A stretch of 64,000 nt of DNA from an uncultured Sulfitobacter sp. (GTDB lineage: Bacteria > Pseudomonadota > Alphaproteobacteria > Rhodobacterales > Rhodobacteraceae): positions 62,001 through 126,000 of the forward strand of contig NZ_CANNBM010000001.1 in assembly GCF_947502895.1 (NCBI RefSeq), read 5' to 3'. The translations under genes were made by a program, and so were the position numbers. The notes beneath the pieces are model-generated. The model did not search any database. It was not told the origin of the DNA and saw only the letters and a list, made by a program, of their open reading frames with translations. Below, piece after piece: positions 53,621 through 62,847 of this stretch; position 1 is the stretch's first letter; every line of letters begins with the position of its first letter.

Positions 53621-54367
53621 TCACACCTTCGGATCGGGGTTTTCGGTATGACCGTCCACCGCAATCACCTGCCCCGATACAAGCCGCGCCGCGTCAGAGC
53701 CGAGGAAAACAGCCATATTCGCAACATCTTGCGCCTCGACAAATCTGCGCATGGATGTGCCTACCGCATAGCCCTCATAGACCTGATCGCGTGTCATGCC
53801 CTTGGCCGCCGCCTCGCGCTCCAGAACACCCTCCATCCGCGCGCCCTCTACCGCACCGGGGCATATGGCATTTGCGCGAATGCCATGCGGCCCCAACTCC
53901 ATTGCGAGGGTTTTCATCAGGCCGATCACCGCCCATTTCGCCGCCGCATAAGGCGCACGGTTCGGATAGCCGTAGATGCCAGCAGTAGAGGAGGTAAGGA
54001 TGATCGCACCGGCCCCCGCAGCCTTCATCAAAGGGGCCGCGTACTTAACCGCAACAAAGGCCCCCTCCAGATTAACGCTCACACAGGCGCGCCAGTCATC
54101 CAGCGCGATATCCTCGACCAGTGCTGTTGGTCCGGCAATGCCTGCATTGGCACAGAGCACGTCAATTTGCCCCATCTGCGCAATCACCGCCGCCATCGCC
54201 ACCTCGTCTACCGCATCGGCGTGATGGCTCTGCCAAGCGTCTGGCAAACACGCCAGCGCCTCGGCATCCACATCTGTCACCCAGACCTCGCAGCCTTCAG
54301 CGGCAAACGCCTCGCCCATGGCGCGGCCGATGCCAGAAGCCCCCGCCGTAATCAGGACCTTCCTCAA
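53621..54367 (-). CDS. SDR oxidoreductase, last gene of the carnitine operon
   Basis: A 248-residue short-chain dehydrogenase. The N-terminal cofactor motif is ITAGASGIGRAMG. NAGIAGP follows, and the catalytic set is in ILTSSTAGIYGYPNRAPYAAAK (Ser, Tyr, Lys). The end VSGQVIAVDGHTENP is typical. The start is a TTG whose last bases overlap the stop of L-carnitine dehydrogenase (TTGA); any ATG upstream would run through that gene. It may oxidise or reduce a carnitine-derived product such as acetoacetate/3-hydroxybutyrate; this is inference. Confidence 0.83.
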   Translation of the reverse strand: MRKVLITAGASGIGRAMGEAFAAEGCEVWVTDVDAEALACLPDAWQSHHADAVDEVAMAAVIAQMGQIDVLCANAGIAGPTALVEDIALDDWRACVSVNLEGAFVAVKYAAPLMKAAGAGAIILTSSTAGIYGYPNRAPYAAAKWAVIGLMKTLAMELGPHGIRANAICPGAVEGARMEGVLEREAAAKGMTRDQVYEGYAVGTSMRRFVEAQDVANMAVFLGSDAARLVSGQVIAVDGHTENPDPKV

Positions 54368-55830
54368 CGCGGCGCGCCGATGGCACGGCCAACCCCCTCT
54401 GGCGCAGGCAGGCCCGCGTGGCCCGTGGCAAAGCGCACCAATGCCGCTTCGATATGCGGCGCTGGCGGCGTGGGTTTGCGTGTCTCGAGGCTCACATGCA
54501 GCAAGAAATGCTCGCCCGTCGCCAACAAGCGCCCGCCCTCGTACATCTCGTGGAACAAATGCATCTTCTTGCCCTCCCCCATCACCACACGGGTGCGTAT
54601 GGTGATGGTCGCCCCAGCATGGACTTCGTCGATATGGCGGATATGTGTCTCGGCGGTGAAATAGCTGCCACCCGATTTGATATACGCCGCGTCGCAACCG
54701 ATGATCTGCATGAAGCGGTCGGTCGCATCGGCAAAGGCATGCAAATAACGCGATTCCGTCATGTGGCCGTTATAATCTGTCCAATCCAGCGGCACGGTGC
54801 GTTGCGCAGTCTCTACCAATGCATCCGCAGCCAGATCAGCAGCCTCTGCACCATGCACAGTATCTTTGCGCAGCACAGCTTCATGCGATTGTAGTGTGGC
54901 TCCTGCACCCCAACCATTCGCCTTGAGACTGCGCAGAATGCCTACAAGATTGTCGTCGCGAATATGCTCCAATGCGCGCGGCGTCAGATCGCCCGACTGC
55001 GTATCACACTGATCGCCTACCATTTCCACGAAATCATCTGTCAGCTCTGGCACATCCATCAGCTTGGTCCACGGCCATTTCAGGCAGGGGCCAAACATCG
55101 CCAGCATCGCGCGCATGCCGCCCTCGCCACCTGCCAGATGAAAGGTCTGCATGGTGCCCATCTGCGCCCAGCGCAAACCGGGACCATAGGCAATCGCCGC
55201 ATCCAGTTCTTCCGCCGTGGCCACCCCGTCTTTGAGCAGCCAAAGCGCCTCGCGCCATAGCGCCTCTTGCAAACGGTCCGACAGAAACCCCTCAATCTCG
55301 ACGCGGCAGTGCAGCGGGTGCATTCCCAGCGAGGCATAGATGCCACGCGCCGTTTCGATATGGGCCGGATCAGTCTGTTTCCCTGCCACCAACTCGACCA
55401 GCGGCAGCAGATAAACCGGATTAAACGGATGCCCCACGATCAGGCGTTCAGGGTGCGCCATGCCAGCCTGCAAATCCGTTGGCATGATCCCCGAGGTTGA
55501 GGACGCGATCAGCCCTTTTGTATTCACCGCCTCGATCTCGGAATAGACTCTGTGCTTGATCTCGACACGCTCCGGCACTGCTTCCACGATGAACGCGGCA
55601 TCCTGCGCGGCAGTTGCGATGCTGTCGCAAAATGTCACTGCCCCCTCGGCGGGCAGCACAATGTCGGTCAATCCAGGCAAGGCGCGGCGCGCATTGTCGA
55701 TCACTTCGCCGATCTTGCGCTCGGCCTCCGGATCAGGGTCGAATATCCGAACATCCCACCCGTTGAGCATGAACCGTGCGGCCCAACCGCCGCCAATTAC
55801 ACCACCGCCAATAATCGCCGCTGTCTTCAT
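54364..55830 (-). CDS. lcdH: L-carnitine dehydrogenase fused to hotdog thioesterase
   Basis: A 488-residue fusion. Residues 1-320 resemble 3-hydroxyacyl-CoA dehydrogenases (GGGVIGGGWAARFMLNG; FIVEAVPERVEIK; ASSTSGIMPTDL), the L-carnitine dehydrogenase branch that makes 3-dehydrocarnitine. Residues about 335-480 form a 4HBT hotdog thioesterase (VPLDWTDYNGHMTESRYLHA). In known carnitine pathways, BKACE converts 3-dehydrocarnitine and acetyl-CoA to betainyl-CoA and acetoacetate, and this thioesterase domain releases glycine betaine. The BKACE gene two positions upstream supports this. Overlaps with both neighbours are four bases. Confidence 0.9.
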   Translation of the reverse strand: MKTAAIIGGGVIGGGWAARFMLNGWDVRIFDPDPEAERKIGEVIDNARRALPGLTDIVLPAEGAVTFCDSIATAAQDAAFIVEAVPERVEIKHRVYSEIEAVNTKGLIASSTSGIMPTDLQAGMAHPERLIVGHPFNPVYLLPLVELVAGKQTDPAHIETARGIYASLGMHPLHCRVEIEGFLSDRLQEALWREALWLLKDGVATAEELDAAIAYGPGLRWAQMGTMQTFHLAGGEGGMRAMLAMFGPCLKWPWTKLMDVPELTDDFVEMVGDQCDTQSGDLTPRALEHIRDDNLVGILRSLKANGWGAGATLQSHEAVLRKDTVHGAEAADLAADALVETAQRTVPLDWTDYNGHMTESRYLHAFADATDRFMQIIGCDAAYIKSGGSYFTAETHIRHIDEVHAGATITIRTRVVMGEGKKMHLFHEMYEGGRLLATGEHFLLHVSLETRKPTPPAPHIEAALVRFATGHAGLPAPEGVGRAIGAPR

Positions 55831-56360
55831 CGTATCACCTTAAGTCGGCTCACATCGTAGCCATTAAAATCCAATATCTCGCGGGCTGCCTTGATCCGGT
55901 CTGCCCCGCCCTTTGTGCTGCGGTCCACGATCCAGCCAAAATCGCCCTGCTTGTTGCCCAGCACCGCAGTCCGGAAACCTTCATCCACCCACAGCACCCA
56001 AAAGTCGCGGGTACCACCATCAGGCATTGTCACGCGGAACTGCCCCTTGCCCAAGCGGGTCACTGGCAAGTCCTCGGAAAAGTCACCACAAATGCCCGCA
56101 GGATCACAGACAAACGCACCCAGCCGCATCACGCGGCCCTTGGGTGTGTCGATCATGCGAAACGCCATGCGCCCCAACGCAGGGTCAAAGCCCGCACGGA
56201 TGTACCAGACGCCTGCAAATTTCTGCGCGTCATACCGCGATGTCACGCCGATCAGCGCATCAGCATCACGGTATGTAGGGCCAAGCGGCACGGGCGCAGG
56301 TGGCGCAGCCACACATCCGCCCAGCGCCAACAGAGCCGCAAGGGCAAGGCTACGGATCAC
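55827..56360 (-). CDS. Lipocalin-family lipoprotein
   Basis: A 177-residue protein starting with a lipoprotein signal (VIRSLALAALLALGGC; lipobox with Cys16). The lipocalin-like fold follows, with KFAGVWYIRAGFDPALGR (about 55-72, GxW motif). The end is DFGWIVDRSTKGGADRIKAAREIL. The start is GTG overlapping the BKACE stop (GTGA); longer readings run back through BKACE. It is embedded in the carnitine operon with four-base overlaps on both sides. It may bind a small hydrophobic ligand in the periplasm or outer membrane; a link to carnitine or acylcarnitine is only suggested by location. Confidence 0.8.
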   Translation of the reverse strand: MIRSLALAALLALGGCVAAPPAPVPLGPTYRDADALIGVTSRYDAQKFAGVWYIRAGFDPALGRMAFRMIDTPKGRVMRLGAFVCDPAGICGDFSEDLPVTRLGKGQFRVTMPDGGTRDFWVLWVDEGFRTAVLGNKQGDFGWIVDRSTKGGADRIKAAREILDFNGYDVSRLKVIR

Positions 56361-57268
56361 CGCGGCATCCGCTTTTGCAGGCCCAGCTTTTCGCGCACTT
56401 GCGCAGGCCCGATCAGCGTGGCGCCCATTCCTTCGATGATGCCGCGCGCACGGGTGACAAGCTGGTGGTTCTCGGCCAAGACCCCCTTGTCGAGCCACAG
56501 ATTGTCCTCCAGCCCCACCCGCACATGGCCGCCCGCCAGTACGGATGCTGCCACATAGGCCATCTGGTTCCGCCCCAGACCAAAAGCCGAGAACGTCCAG
56601 TCGTCAGGCACGTTATTGGCCATCGCCATAAAGGTATTGAGGTCGTCAGGTGCGCCCCATTTCACACCCATGCAAAGCTGTACAAGCGCGGGGCTGTCCA
56701 GCACGCCTTGTGCAACCAACTCCTTGGCGTACCACAGGTGGCCTGTGTCAAAGGCCTCGATCTCGGGCTTTACGCCCAGATCGGTCATCATCTGCCCCAT
56801 CGCCACCAACATGCCGGGGGTGTTGGTCATGACATAGTCGGCCTCGGCAAAATTCATCGTGCCGCAATCCAGCGTGCAAATCTCGGGCAGACATTCGGTT
56901 ATATGGGCCATCCGCTCGGTCGCACCCGCCATATCGGTGGCGGCCTCGTTCAGGTCCATCGGGTTTTCGACACTGCCAAAAACAATATCGCCCCCCATGC
57001 CCGCTGTCAGGTTCAACACTACATCTGTATCACTGTCGCGGATACGGTCAGTCACTTCGCGGTACAGGGCGAGATCACGGCTCGGCGCGCCTGTCTCGGG
57101 GTCGCGCACATGGCAATGCACCACAGCCGCCCCAGCCTTGGCCGCTTGTATGGCGCTATCGGCGATCTGCTCTGGTGACCGTGGCACATGATGGCTGCGG
57201 TCTTGTGTGGCGCCCGATCCGGTGACAGCGCAGGTAATGAAAACCTCGCGGTTCATGGCTAATGGCAT
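56357..57268 (-). CDS. BKACE beta-keto acid cleavage enzyme (3-dehydrocarnitine type likely)
   Basis: A 303-residue enzyme of the BKACE (DUF849) family, zinc-dependent TIM barrels that split a beta-keto acid with acetyl-CoA. ITCAVTGSGA at the start and VVHCHVRDPETG (about 46-57, zinc His pair) are signatures, along with CTLDCGTMNF and HVRVGLEDNLWL near the end. The neighbouring carnitine dehydrogenase indicates 3-dehydrocarnitine as the substrate. AAAGGAG precedes the ATG. It is the first gene of a four-gene operon (BKACE, lipocalin, dehydrogenase-thioesterase, SDR). Confidence 0.9.
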   Translation of the reverse strand: MPLAMNREVFITCAVTGSGATQDRSHHVPRSPEQIADSAIQAAKAGAAVVHCHVRDPETGAPSRDLALYREVTDRIRDSDTDVVLNLTAGMGGDIVFGSVENPMDLNEAATDMAGATERMAHITECLPEICTLDCGTMNFAEADYVMTNTPGMLVAMGQMMTDLGVKPEIEAFDTGHLWYAKELVAQGVLDSPALVQLCMGVKWGAPDDLNTFMAMANNVPDDWTFSAFGLGRNQMAYVAASVLAGGHVRVGLEDNLWLDKGVLAENHQLVTRARGIIEGMGATLIGPAQVREKLGLQKRMPR

Positions 57269-57358
57269 GTGTCTCTCCTTTGATATTCTGACACGGTACT
57301 ACGCTTGCGGGCCTGTGTTTCCACCCTCGAAAACGTCCTGTCCGTGTCGTGTTTGGTC

Positions 57359-58402
57359 CTAATAGGGCATGGGGTGGGCGCGGTGTGCCGTGTCGATATC
57401 TGCCATCACCGCCTCCGACAGCACCAGATCGGCACCCGCGATGATATGGGTCAGTTGGGCCATGGTCGTTGCACCAAAAATTGCACTGGCCATAAAGGGG
57501 CGGTCGCGCACAAAGGCCATGGCCATATGCACCGGATCAAGCCCGTGCTTTTCCGCGACCCCCAGATAAGCCGCCACCGCCTCGAATGCGCGCGGCGTCT
57601 TGCGCCCGCCCAATTCAGGCGAGAGCGATAGACGCGATCCATCCGGCACCGCCCCGCCCTGATACTTGCCCGTCAACAGCCCTGTAGCCAGCGGCGAGAA
57701 TGACAGCATTCCGATGTCTTCGTTATGGCAGGCTTCGGCCACATCCGTATCGGCCATGCGACACATCAGCGAATATTCGTTTTGTACAGTGGCGATGCGC
57801 GGCCCGCCCACACGCTCGGCCGCATTGGCCCATTGGGTAAGCCCCCACGCACTGTCATTGCTCATGCCAAAGGCGCGGATACGCCCCCGATCCACCTCGA
57901 TCTGCAGGGCGCCCAAACAATCCTCGATGTTCTGGATCGTTTCGGCGCGGTCCTGCGCGGACGGATCATATAGCCAGTTCTTGCGGAACATATAGCTGCC
58001 GCGATTGGGCCAGTGGAACTGATACAGGTCGATGTAGTCAGTCTTGAGCCGCGCCAGTGATCCGTCGATGGCCTGCGGAATGGACGCCGCCGTGATGGGA
58101 CCGCCATCTCGCACATATGCGATCCCCTCGCCCGAATGCTTTGTTGCCAGCACCATGTCGTTGCGCCGCCCCGTCGCCGCAAACCAGTCGCCAATCACCT
58201 CCTCGGTGCGCCCCTGTGTCTCCGCGCTCAGCGGATTGACGGGATACATCTCGGCCGTGTCGACAAAGTTTATCCCTGCGTCCAGTGCGCACTCAATCTG
58301 CGCGTGGCCCTCGGCTGTGGTGTTCTGTGTGCCCCAGGTCATCGACCCCAGACAGAATTTTGAGACCTCGATATCCGTGCGGCCCAGTTTCGTCATCTGC
58401 AT
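57359..58402 (-). CDS. Aldo/keto reductase, Tas-like
   Basis: A 347-residue NADP-dependent aldo/keto reductase. MQMTKLGRTDIEVSKFCLGS opens it and GINFVDTAEMYPVNP matches the Tas subgroup of E. coli. The catalytic set is Asp and Tyr in DTAEMY, Lys in VLATKHS, and His in LYQFHWPN. An in-frame upstream codon (58441) is unlikely. It is on the same strand as the carnitine operon, 90 bp before BKACE, and divergent from the MFS gene. The physiological substrate is unknown. Confidence 0.86.
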   Translation of the reverse strand: MQMTKLGRTDIEVSKFCLGSMTWGTQNTTAEGHAQIECALDAGINFVDTAEMYPVNPLSAETQGRTEEVIGDWFAATGRRNDMVLATKHSGEGIAYVRDGGPITAASIPQAIDGSLARLKTDYIDLYQFHWPNRGSYMFRKNWLYDPSAQDRAETIQNIEDCLGALQIEVDRGRIRAFGMSNDSAWGLTQWANAAERVGGPRIATVQNEYSLMCRMADTDVAEACHNEDIGMLSFSPLATGLLTGKYQGGAVPDGSRLSLSPELGGRKTPRAFEAVAAYLGVAEKHGLDPVHMAMAFVRDRPFMASAIFGATTMAQLTHIIAGADLVLSEAVMADIDTAHRAHPMPY

Positions 58403-58566
58403 GGCATGCTCCCGCGTTTTCCTGCGCCAGACCCTAGCCACCCGCCGCGCGGTCGCAACCGTTTTCAGTACACGCGGTGGCCTTGCAACGATAAATTCCG
58501 CCGCAAACAGACCTGAATTGTCGGATTTCTCTATATTTCTGCGCCTAACAGGATCATTCAGAACCT

Positions 58567-59802
58567 ATGCGTATGATGATTTCCTTTGCGGCGCTGTTTT
58601 TCTCGGTCGTCTTGCTACAGCTCTCGTCGGGCGGGGTTGGCCCGCTTGATGTGCTTTCCGGCACGGCGCTGGGGTTTACACGGCAAGAAATCGGCATGCT
58701 CGGCTCGGCGCATTTTGTGGGGTTTTTCATCGGCTGCTGGTTTGCGCCACGGCTTCTGGGATCGGTCGGGCACAGCCGTGCTTTTGCCGCGTTCACAGCC
58801 GCAGGCAGCATCGGCCTGATCGCTCATATGATGGTAATCAATCCCTACGCATGGGCGTTGATGCGGGTGGCCTCTGGGCTGTGCGTGGCAGGCTGTTACA
58901 CGGTGGTCGAGGCATGGTTGCAAGCCAAAGTCACCAACGAGACGCGCGGCCGCGCCATGGGCACCTACCGGATGGTCGACATGACAGGCAGCCTCGCGGC
59001 GCAGGGTATCATCGGCATTCTCGCCCCTGCTGATTATATCTCCTACAACATCCTTGCAATCCTGTGCTGTGCCGCCTTGCTTCCCATCACCCTCACAACA
59101 GCATCGCAGCCCGATACCCCCAAATCCCCGCGCCTGCGCCCGATGCTGGCCTACGTTCGTTCACCGCTGGCGGTCGCGGGGGTAATTGTCGCGGCGCTCT
59201 CCAGCGCCTCCTTCCGGATGGTCGGCCCGATCTACGGCCAAGAGCTGGGCCTGAGCGCAGGACAGATCGCTTGGTTTCTCTCGGCGTTTGTGATCGGCGG
59301 CGCGTTGGCACAACTGCCCATCGGCTGGCTGGCAGACAGGTTCGATCGCCGCAAGGTGCTGATCTGGCTCTCGGTCGCTGCCATCGGCAGCTGCGGCGTG
59401 ACCATGTCCACCGCCGAATGGGGCGTAACGGGTATATTGCTGTCGGCAGGCCTTTTTGGTCTCACGACCTTCCCGATCTATTCCGTCGCCGCCGCCCACG
59501 CCCATGACTTTGCCAGCTCGGAAGAGCGGGTCGAGCTTTCAGCGGCGCTGATGTTCTGGTTCGCCATGGGCGCTATCGCCGCCCCCTACGGCGCATCCAT
59601 CCTCATTGAAAACTACGGCCCCCAAGCCCTGTTCATCATGCTGGCCACAGGCCACGCCGCCCTGATCGTATTCGGCGTCGCCCGTATCGGCGTTGGCCGC
59701 ATCGCCGAACGCCGCACCGCATATGTCTATGCCCCCCGCACCTCCTTTCTGGTTGGCCGCCTGTTTCGTCGTGACCGCGAGAAATACCACAAAAAGCCCT
59801 AA
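58567..59802 (+). CDS. MFS transporter
   Basis: A 411-residue major facilitator with about twelve hydrophobic segments. The loop 2-3 motif is FIGCWFAPRLLGSVGHSRAFA and the conserved RFxDRRK-type motif at the C-half is GWLADRFDRRKVLIWLSV. MRVASGLCVAGCYTVVEAWL recalls the YcaD-type branch. The substrate is unknown. It is divergent from the aldo/keto reductase gene with a 164-bp gap and followed by a serine hydrolase gene 56 bp later. Confidence 0.82.
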   Translation: MRMMISFAALFFSVVLLQLSSGGVGPLDVLSGTALGFTRQEIGMLGSAHFVGFFIGCWFAPRLLGSVGHSRAFAAFTAAGSIGLIAHMMVINPYAWALMRVASGLCVAGCYTVVEAWLQAKVTNETRGRAMGTYRMVDMTGSLAAQGIIGILAPADYISYNILAILCCAALLPITLTTASQPDTPKSPRLRPMLAYVRSPLAVAGVIVAALSSASFRMVGPIYGQELGLSAGQIAWFLSAFVIGGALAQLPIGWLADRFDRRKVLIWLSVAAIGSCGVTMSTAEWGVTGILLSAGLFGLTTFPIYSVAAAHAHDFASSEERVELSAALMFWFAMGAIAAPYGASILIENYGPQALFIMLATGHAALIVFGVARIGVGRIAERRTAYVYAPRTSFLVGRLFRRDREKYHKKP

Positions 59803-59858
59803 TCCTGCCCTCCTTTCCCTGCATCCAGAGACAGTTACGGGACATAGGAGATCAAAAG

Positions 59859-60977
59859 ATGCGGATCATACAGCTGGCTGCGGGTGGCCTGTTTGCACTT
59901 TTCGGTCTTGTCGCACTCTCTACGATGCTGCCGCAAAGCACGTCAGCATTGCAGTCTGCACCCAATGCCAAGGAACATGCGCAAACGGCAGCTGCAAACC
60001 CGCTATTGACCGCACCGCCTGCTGTCTCCGCTCCGATCCCCTTGGCACAAACGTCCGTACCCGACACCACAGCAATTGAAACCGCATGGCGCGCATGGAT
60101 GACCCGCCACGGCGTCGACACAAGCGCAATCGCGATCGGTATGAACGGCGCCATAATTACAGGCGCTGGCCAAGGCCGCACGTCCGATCAGGCCTATCCT
60201 GTCGCCAGCCTGTCCAAAGCCGTCACCGCCATGTGCCTAAACACAATTCTCGCACAGAGCGATCACAGCTGGGATACCCCCCTGTCGGAATTGACGCCCG
60301 TCTGGAACACACTTGGCATGGCGCCCCACGCAGAACTGGCAAAGCTACCGCTCAGCGCCCTTGTCACGCACACCAGTGGCCTGCCCAAAAACATCGGGTC
60401 GGACGGCACCGCTGGCGAAGGGCGCAATATGTATACCCAAGCCAATTTTGCCCGCGCCGCCCTGCGCGATCCGGCCCACCTGCCCGCAAGCCGCGGGCAT
60501 CTCTATTCAAACGTGAATTTTGCCTTGCTGGGTCAGATCATCGAAGGCTTTACGGGCCAGTCCTATGGCGATTATTGCCAAGCGGCAGTTATGGCTCCCG
60601 CAGATGCCAGAACTGCACAGGTCGCAGGGCGCATGTGGGCCACCGCAGGCTTTGGTGGCTGGTCCATATCTGCCGCAGATTACGCGCGTTTCGCGATGCA
60701 CTGGTACGCCCCTGCGCGCCCCTGGATGCAGCGTCCCGCCGATTTCGCCTATAATCCCGACAGCGGCGCTGGCCTTGGCGTCTTCCACCGCACCGGCAAA
60801 GGCACGCATACTTTGAACCACTCGGGCCTGTGGCGCAGCAAAACACCCGCGCGGCGCATCGGCGCGCTGTTTGTCATGGGAACAAATGGCAGTGTTTTCG
60901 TCGCAAACTGGCAAGGCAGCCTGCCGTCCGAAGCCTATGCAGACCTGCGCAAATCGGTCACCGTTCTACTGCACTGA
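59859..60977 (+). CDS. Beta-lactamase-family serine hydrolase
   Basis: A 372-residue protein with an N-terminal hydrophobic export segment (about 5-22). The class C/DD-peptidase-like domain has the SxxK motif PVASLSKAVTAM (about 112-123), the YxN motif LYSNVNF (about 215), and a C-terminal HSG in LNHSGLW. AGGAG precedes the ATG. Such proteins act as esterases, DD-peptidases or beta-lactamases in the periplasm; the substrate is unknown. Confidence 0.84.
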   Translation: MRIIQLAAGGLFALFGLVALSTMLPQSTSALQSAPNAKEHAQTAAANPLLTAPPAVSAPIPLAQTSVPDTTAIETAWRAWMTRHGVDTSAIAIGMNGAIITGAGQGRTSDQAYPVASLSKAVTAMCLNTILAQSDHSWDTPLSELTPVWNTLGMAPHAELAKLPLSALVTHTSGLPKNIGSDGTAGEGRNMYTQANFARAALRDPAHLPASRGHLYSNVNFALLGQIIEGFTGQSYGDYCQAAVMAPADARTAQVAGRMWATAGFGGWSISAADYARFAMHWYAPARPWMQRPADFAYNPDSGAGLGVFHRTGKGTHTLNHSGLWRSKTPARRIGALFVMGTNGSVFVANWQGSLPSEAYADLRKSVTVLLH

Positions 60978-61034
60978 TTGATCCTCACAGCGCATGCAGC
61001 TATGGGAGGGGGAACACCGCAAGGAATACCCTTT

Positions 61035-62747
61035 ATGACCCGTCACCTCATCACCTCCGCCATTCCCTACATCAACGGGATCAAGCACCTCGGCAATCTG
61101 GTGGGCAGCCAGCTGCCTGCCGATCTCTATGCCCGCTACCTGCGCGGCAGAGGCTACGAGGTTCTGTTTCTTTGCGCCACGGACGAACACGGCACCCCCG
61201 CCGAGCTGGCCGCGGCCAAGGCAGGCAAACCCGTTGAGGAATATTGCGCCGAGATGTACGCGGTGCAAGCCAAGATCGCGGCAGACTTCGGCCTGTCGTT
61301 CGATCACTTCGGCCGCTCGTCGTCCGAGCAGAACAAGCGCCTTACCCAGCATTTCGCAGGTGCGCTGGCCGATGAGGGATTGATCGAGGAAATCGAGCAA
61401 AGCCAGATTTATTCTCAGACCGATGGCCGCTTCCTGCCAGACCGTTATGTCGAAGGCACCTGCCCCAACTGCGGATTCGAGGACGCGCGCGGCGATCAAT
61501 GCGACAACTGCACCAAACAGCTTGACCCCGAAGATCTTATCAACCCCCGCTCCACCGTGTCAGGGGCAACCGATCTGGAAATGCGCGCCACAAAACATCT
61601 CTTTCTCAAACAATCCAAGATGAAAGACCGCCTGAACGACTGGATCGAGAGCAAAACCGACTGGCCTGTTCTCACCACTTCCATCGCGAAAAAATGGCTG
61701 CATGATGGCGACGGCTTGCAGGATCGCGGCATTACCCGTGACCTCAAATGGGGCGTCCCCGTCAAACGCGGTGACGCACCGTGGCCGGGGATGGAAGGCA
61801 AGGTCTTTTATGTCTGGTTCGACGCCCCCATCGAATACATCGCCTGCGCGCAGGAATGGGTCGATGCGGGCAAAGGGGAAAACTGGGAACGCTGGTGGCG
61901 CACCGACAAGGGCGCGGACGATGTCCGCTACACCCAGTTCATGGGCAAAGACAACGTGCCCTTCCACACACTCAGCTTTCCCGCCACGATCATGGGGTCA
62001 AACGAGCCGTGGAAGCTGGTCGATTACATCAAGTCCTTCAACTACCTCAACTATGACGGCGGCCAGTTCTCGACCTCGCGCGGGCGCGGTGTGTTTATGG
62101 ATCAGGCGCTGGAAATCCTGCCCGCCGACTACTGGCGCTGGTGGCTGCTGTCCCACGCGCCCGAGACATCGGATGCAGAATTCACGTGGGAAAACTTCCA
62201 ATCCTCCGCCAACAAGGACCTTGCCGATGTCTTGGGCAACTTTGTCAGCCGCATCACAAAATTCTGCCGCTCCAAATTCGGCGAGGCGGTGCCAAGTGCT
62301 GGCGAATACGGCGAGGCTGAACACGCCCTTATCGCCGATCTGACCGCCCGCGTGGCCAAATACGCGGATCATATGGACGCGATGGAGGTCCGCAAATCCG
62401 CCGCCGAGCTGCGCGCGATCTGGGCGGCAGGCAACGAATATTTACAAGCCCAAGCACCATGGACCACCTTCAAAACAGACCCTGACCGCGCAGCGGCGCA
62501 GACGCGCCTCGCGCTCAACCTCATCCCGCTTTACGCGACGCTGGCAGCCCCGTTTATTCCTGATGCGGCGGCAAAAATGCTGGCAGGTATGAAGATCGCC
62601 GATGCAGGCTGGCCCAATGATGTAGCAGCAGCGGTGGCGCAATTGCCCGCAGGCCATGTGTTCGAGGTGCCAGAGGTGTTGTTTGCCAAAATCACCGACG
62701 ACCAGCGCGATGAATGGGCCGCGCGCTTTGCCGGAACCCGCGACTGA
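61035..62747 (+). CDS. metG: Methionyl-tRNA synthetase
   Basis: A 570-residue class I synthetase charging tRNA-Met. The HIGH-type motif is in PYINGIKHLGNLVG. A zinc knuckle gives CPNCGFEDARGDQCDNC. The KMSKS site reads GGQFSTSRGRG, with Gln and Thr where Lys and Lys are usual. EYIACAQEWVD is typical. The C-terminal anticodon-binding domain lacks the extra dimerisation domain found in E. coli MetG. AAGGAA precedes ATG 61035, so that start is preferred over one 19 codons upstream. Confidence 0.94.
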   Translation: MTRHLITSAIPYINGIKHLGNLVGSQLPADLYARYLRGRGYEVLFLCATDEHGTPAELAAAKAGKPVEEYCAEMYAVQAKIAADFGLSFDHFGRSSSEQNKRLTQHFAGALADEGLIEEIEQSQIYSQTDGRFLPDRYVEGTCPNCGFEDARGDQCDNCTKQLDPEDLINPRSTVSGATDLEMRATKHLFLKQSKMKDRLNDWIESKTDWPVLTTSIAKKWLHDGDGLQDRGITRDLKWGVPVKRGDAPWPGMEGKVFYVWFDAPIEYIACAQEWVDAGKGENWERWWRTDKGADDVRYTQFMGKDNVPFHTLSFPATIMGSNEPWKLVDYIKSFNYLNYDGGQFSTSRGRGVFMDQALEILPADYWRWWLLSHAPETSDAEFTWENFQSSANKDLADVLGNFVSRITKFCRSKFGEAVPSAGEYGEAEHALIADLTARVAKYADHMDAMEVRKSAAELRAIWAAGNEYLQAQAPWTTFKTDPDRAAAQTRLALNLIPLYATLAAPFIPDAAAKMLAGMKIADAGWPNDVAAAVAQLPAGHVFEVPEVLFAKITDDQRDEWAARFAGTRD

Positions 62748-62752
62748 TATCT

Positions 62753-62769
62753 GGAAACAAACTGTTTCC
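62753..62769. promoter_or_regulatory. 7-3-7 dyad GGAAACA-AAC-TGTTTCC
   Basis: A perfect 17-base inverted repeat just after the metG stop and 78 bases before the RTX gene start. The core GAAACA-N3-TGTTTC is the same as that of the dyad before the polysaccharide locus. It could be an operator of the RTX gene; as a 3' hairpin of metG it lacks a T run. Confidence 0.5.
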
Positions 62770-62847
62770 ATTTGTGCCATTCGACTCCGCCCCCCTGCTA
62801 AGATAAGGTTTTAAAAACCAAAACTTCCTGCTGGGGGGCATAGTGCC

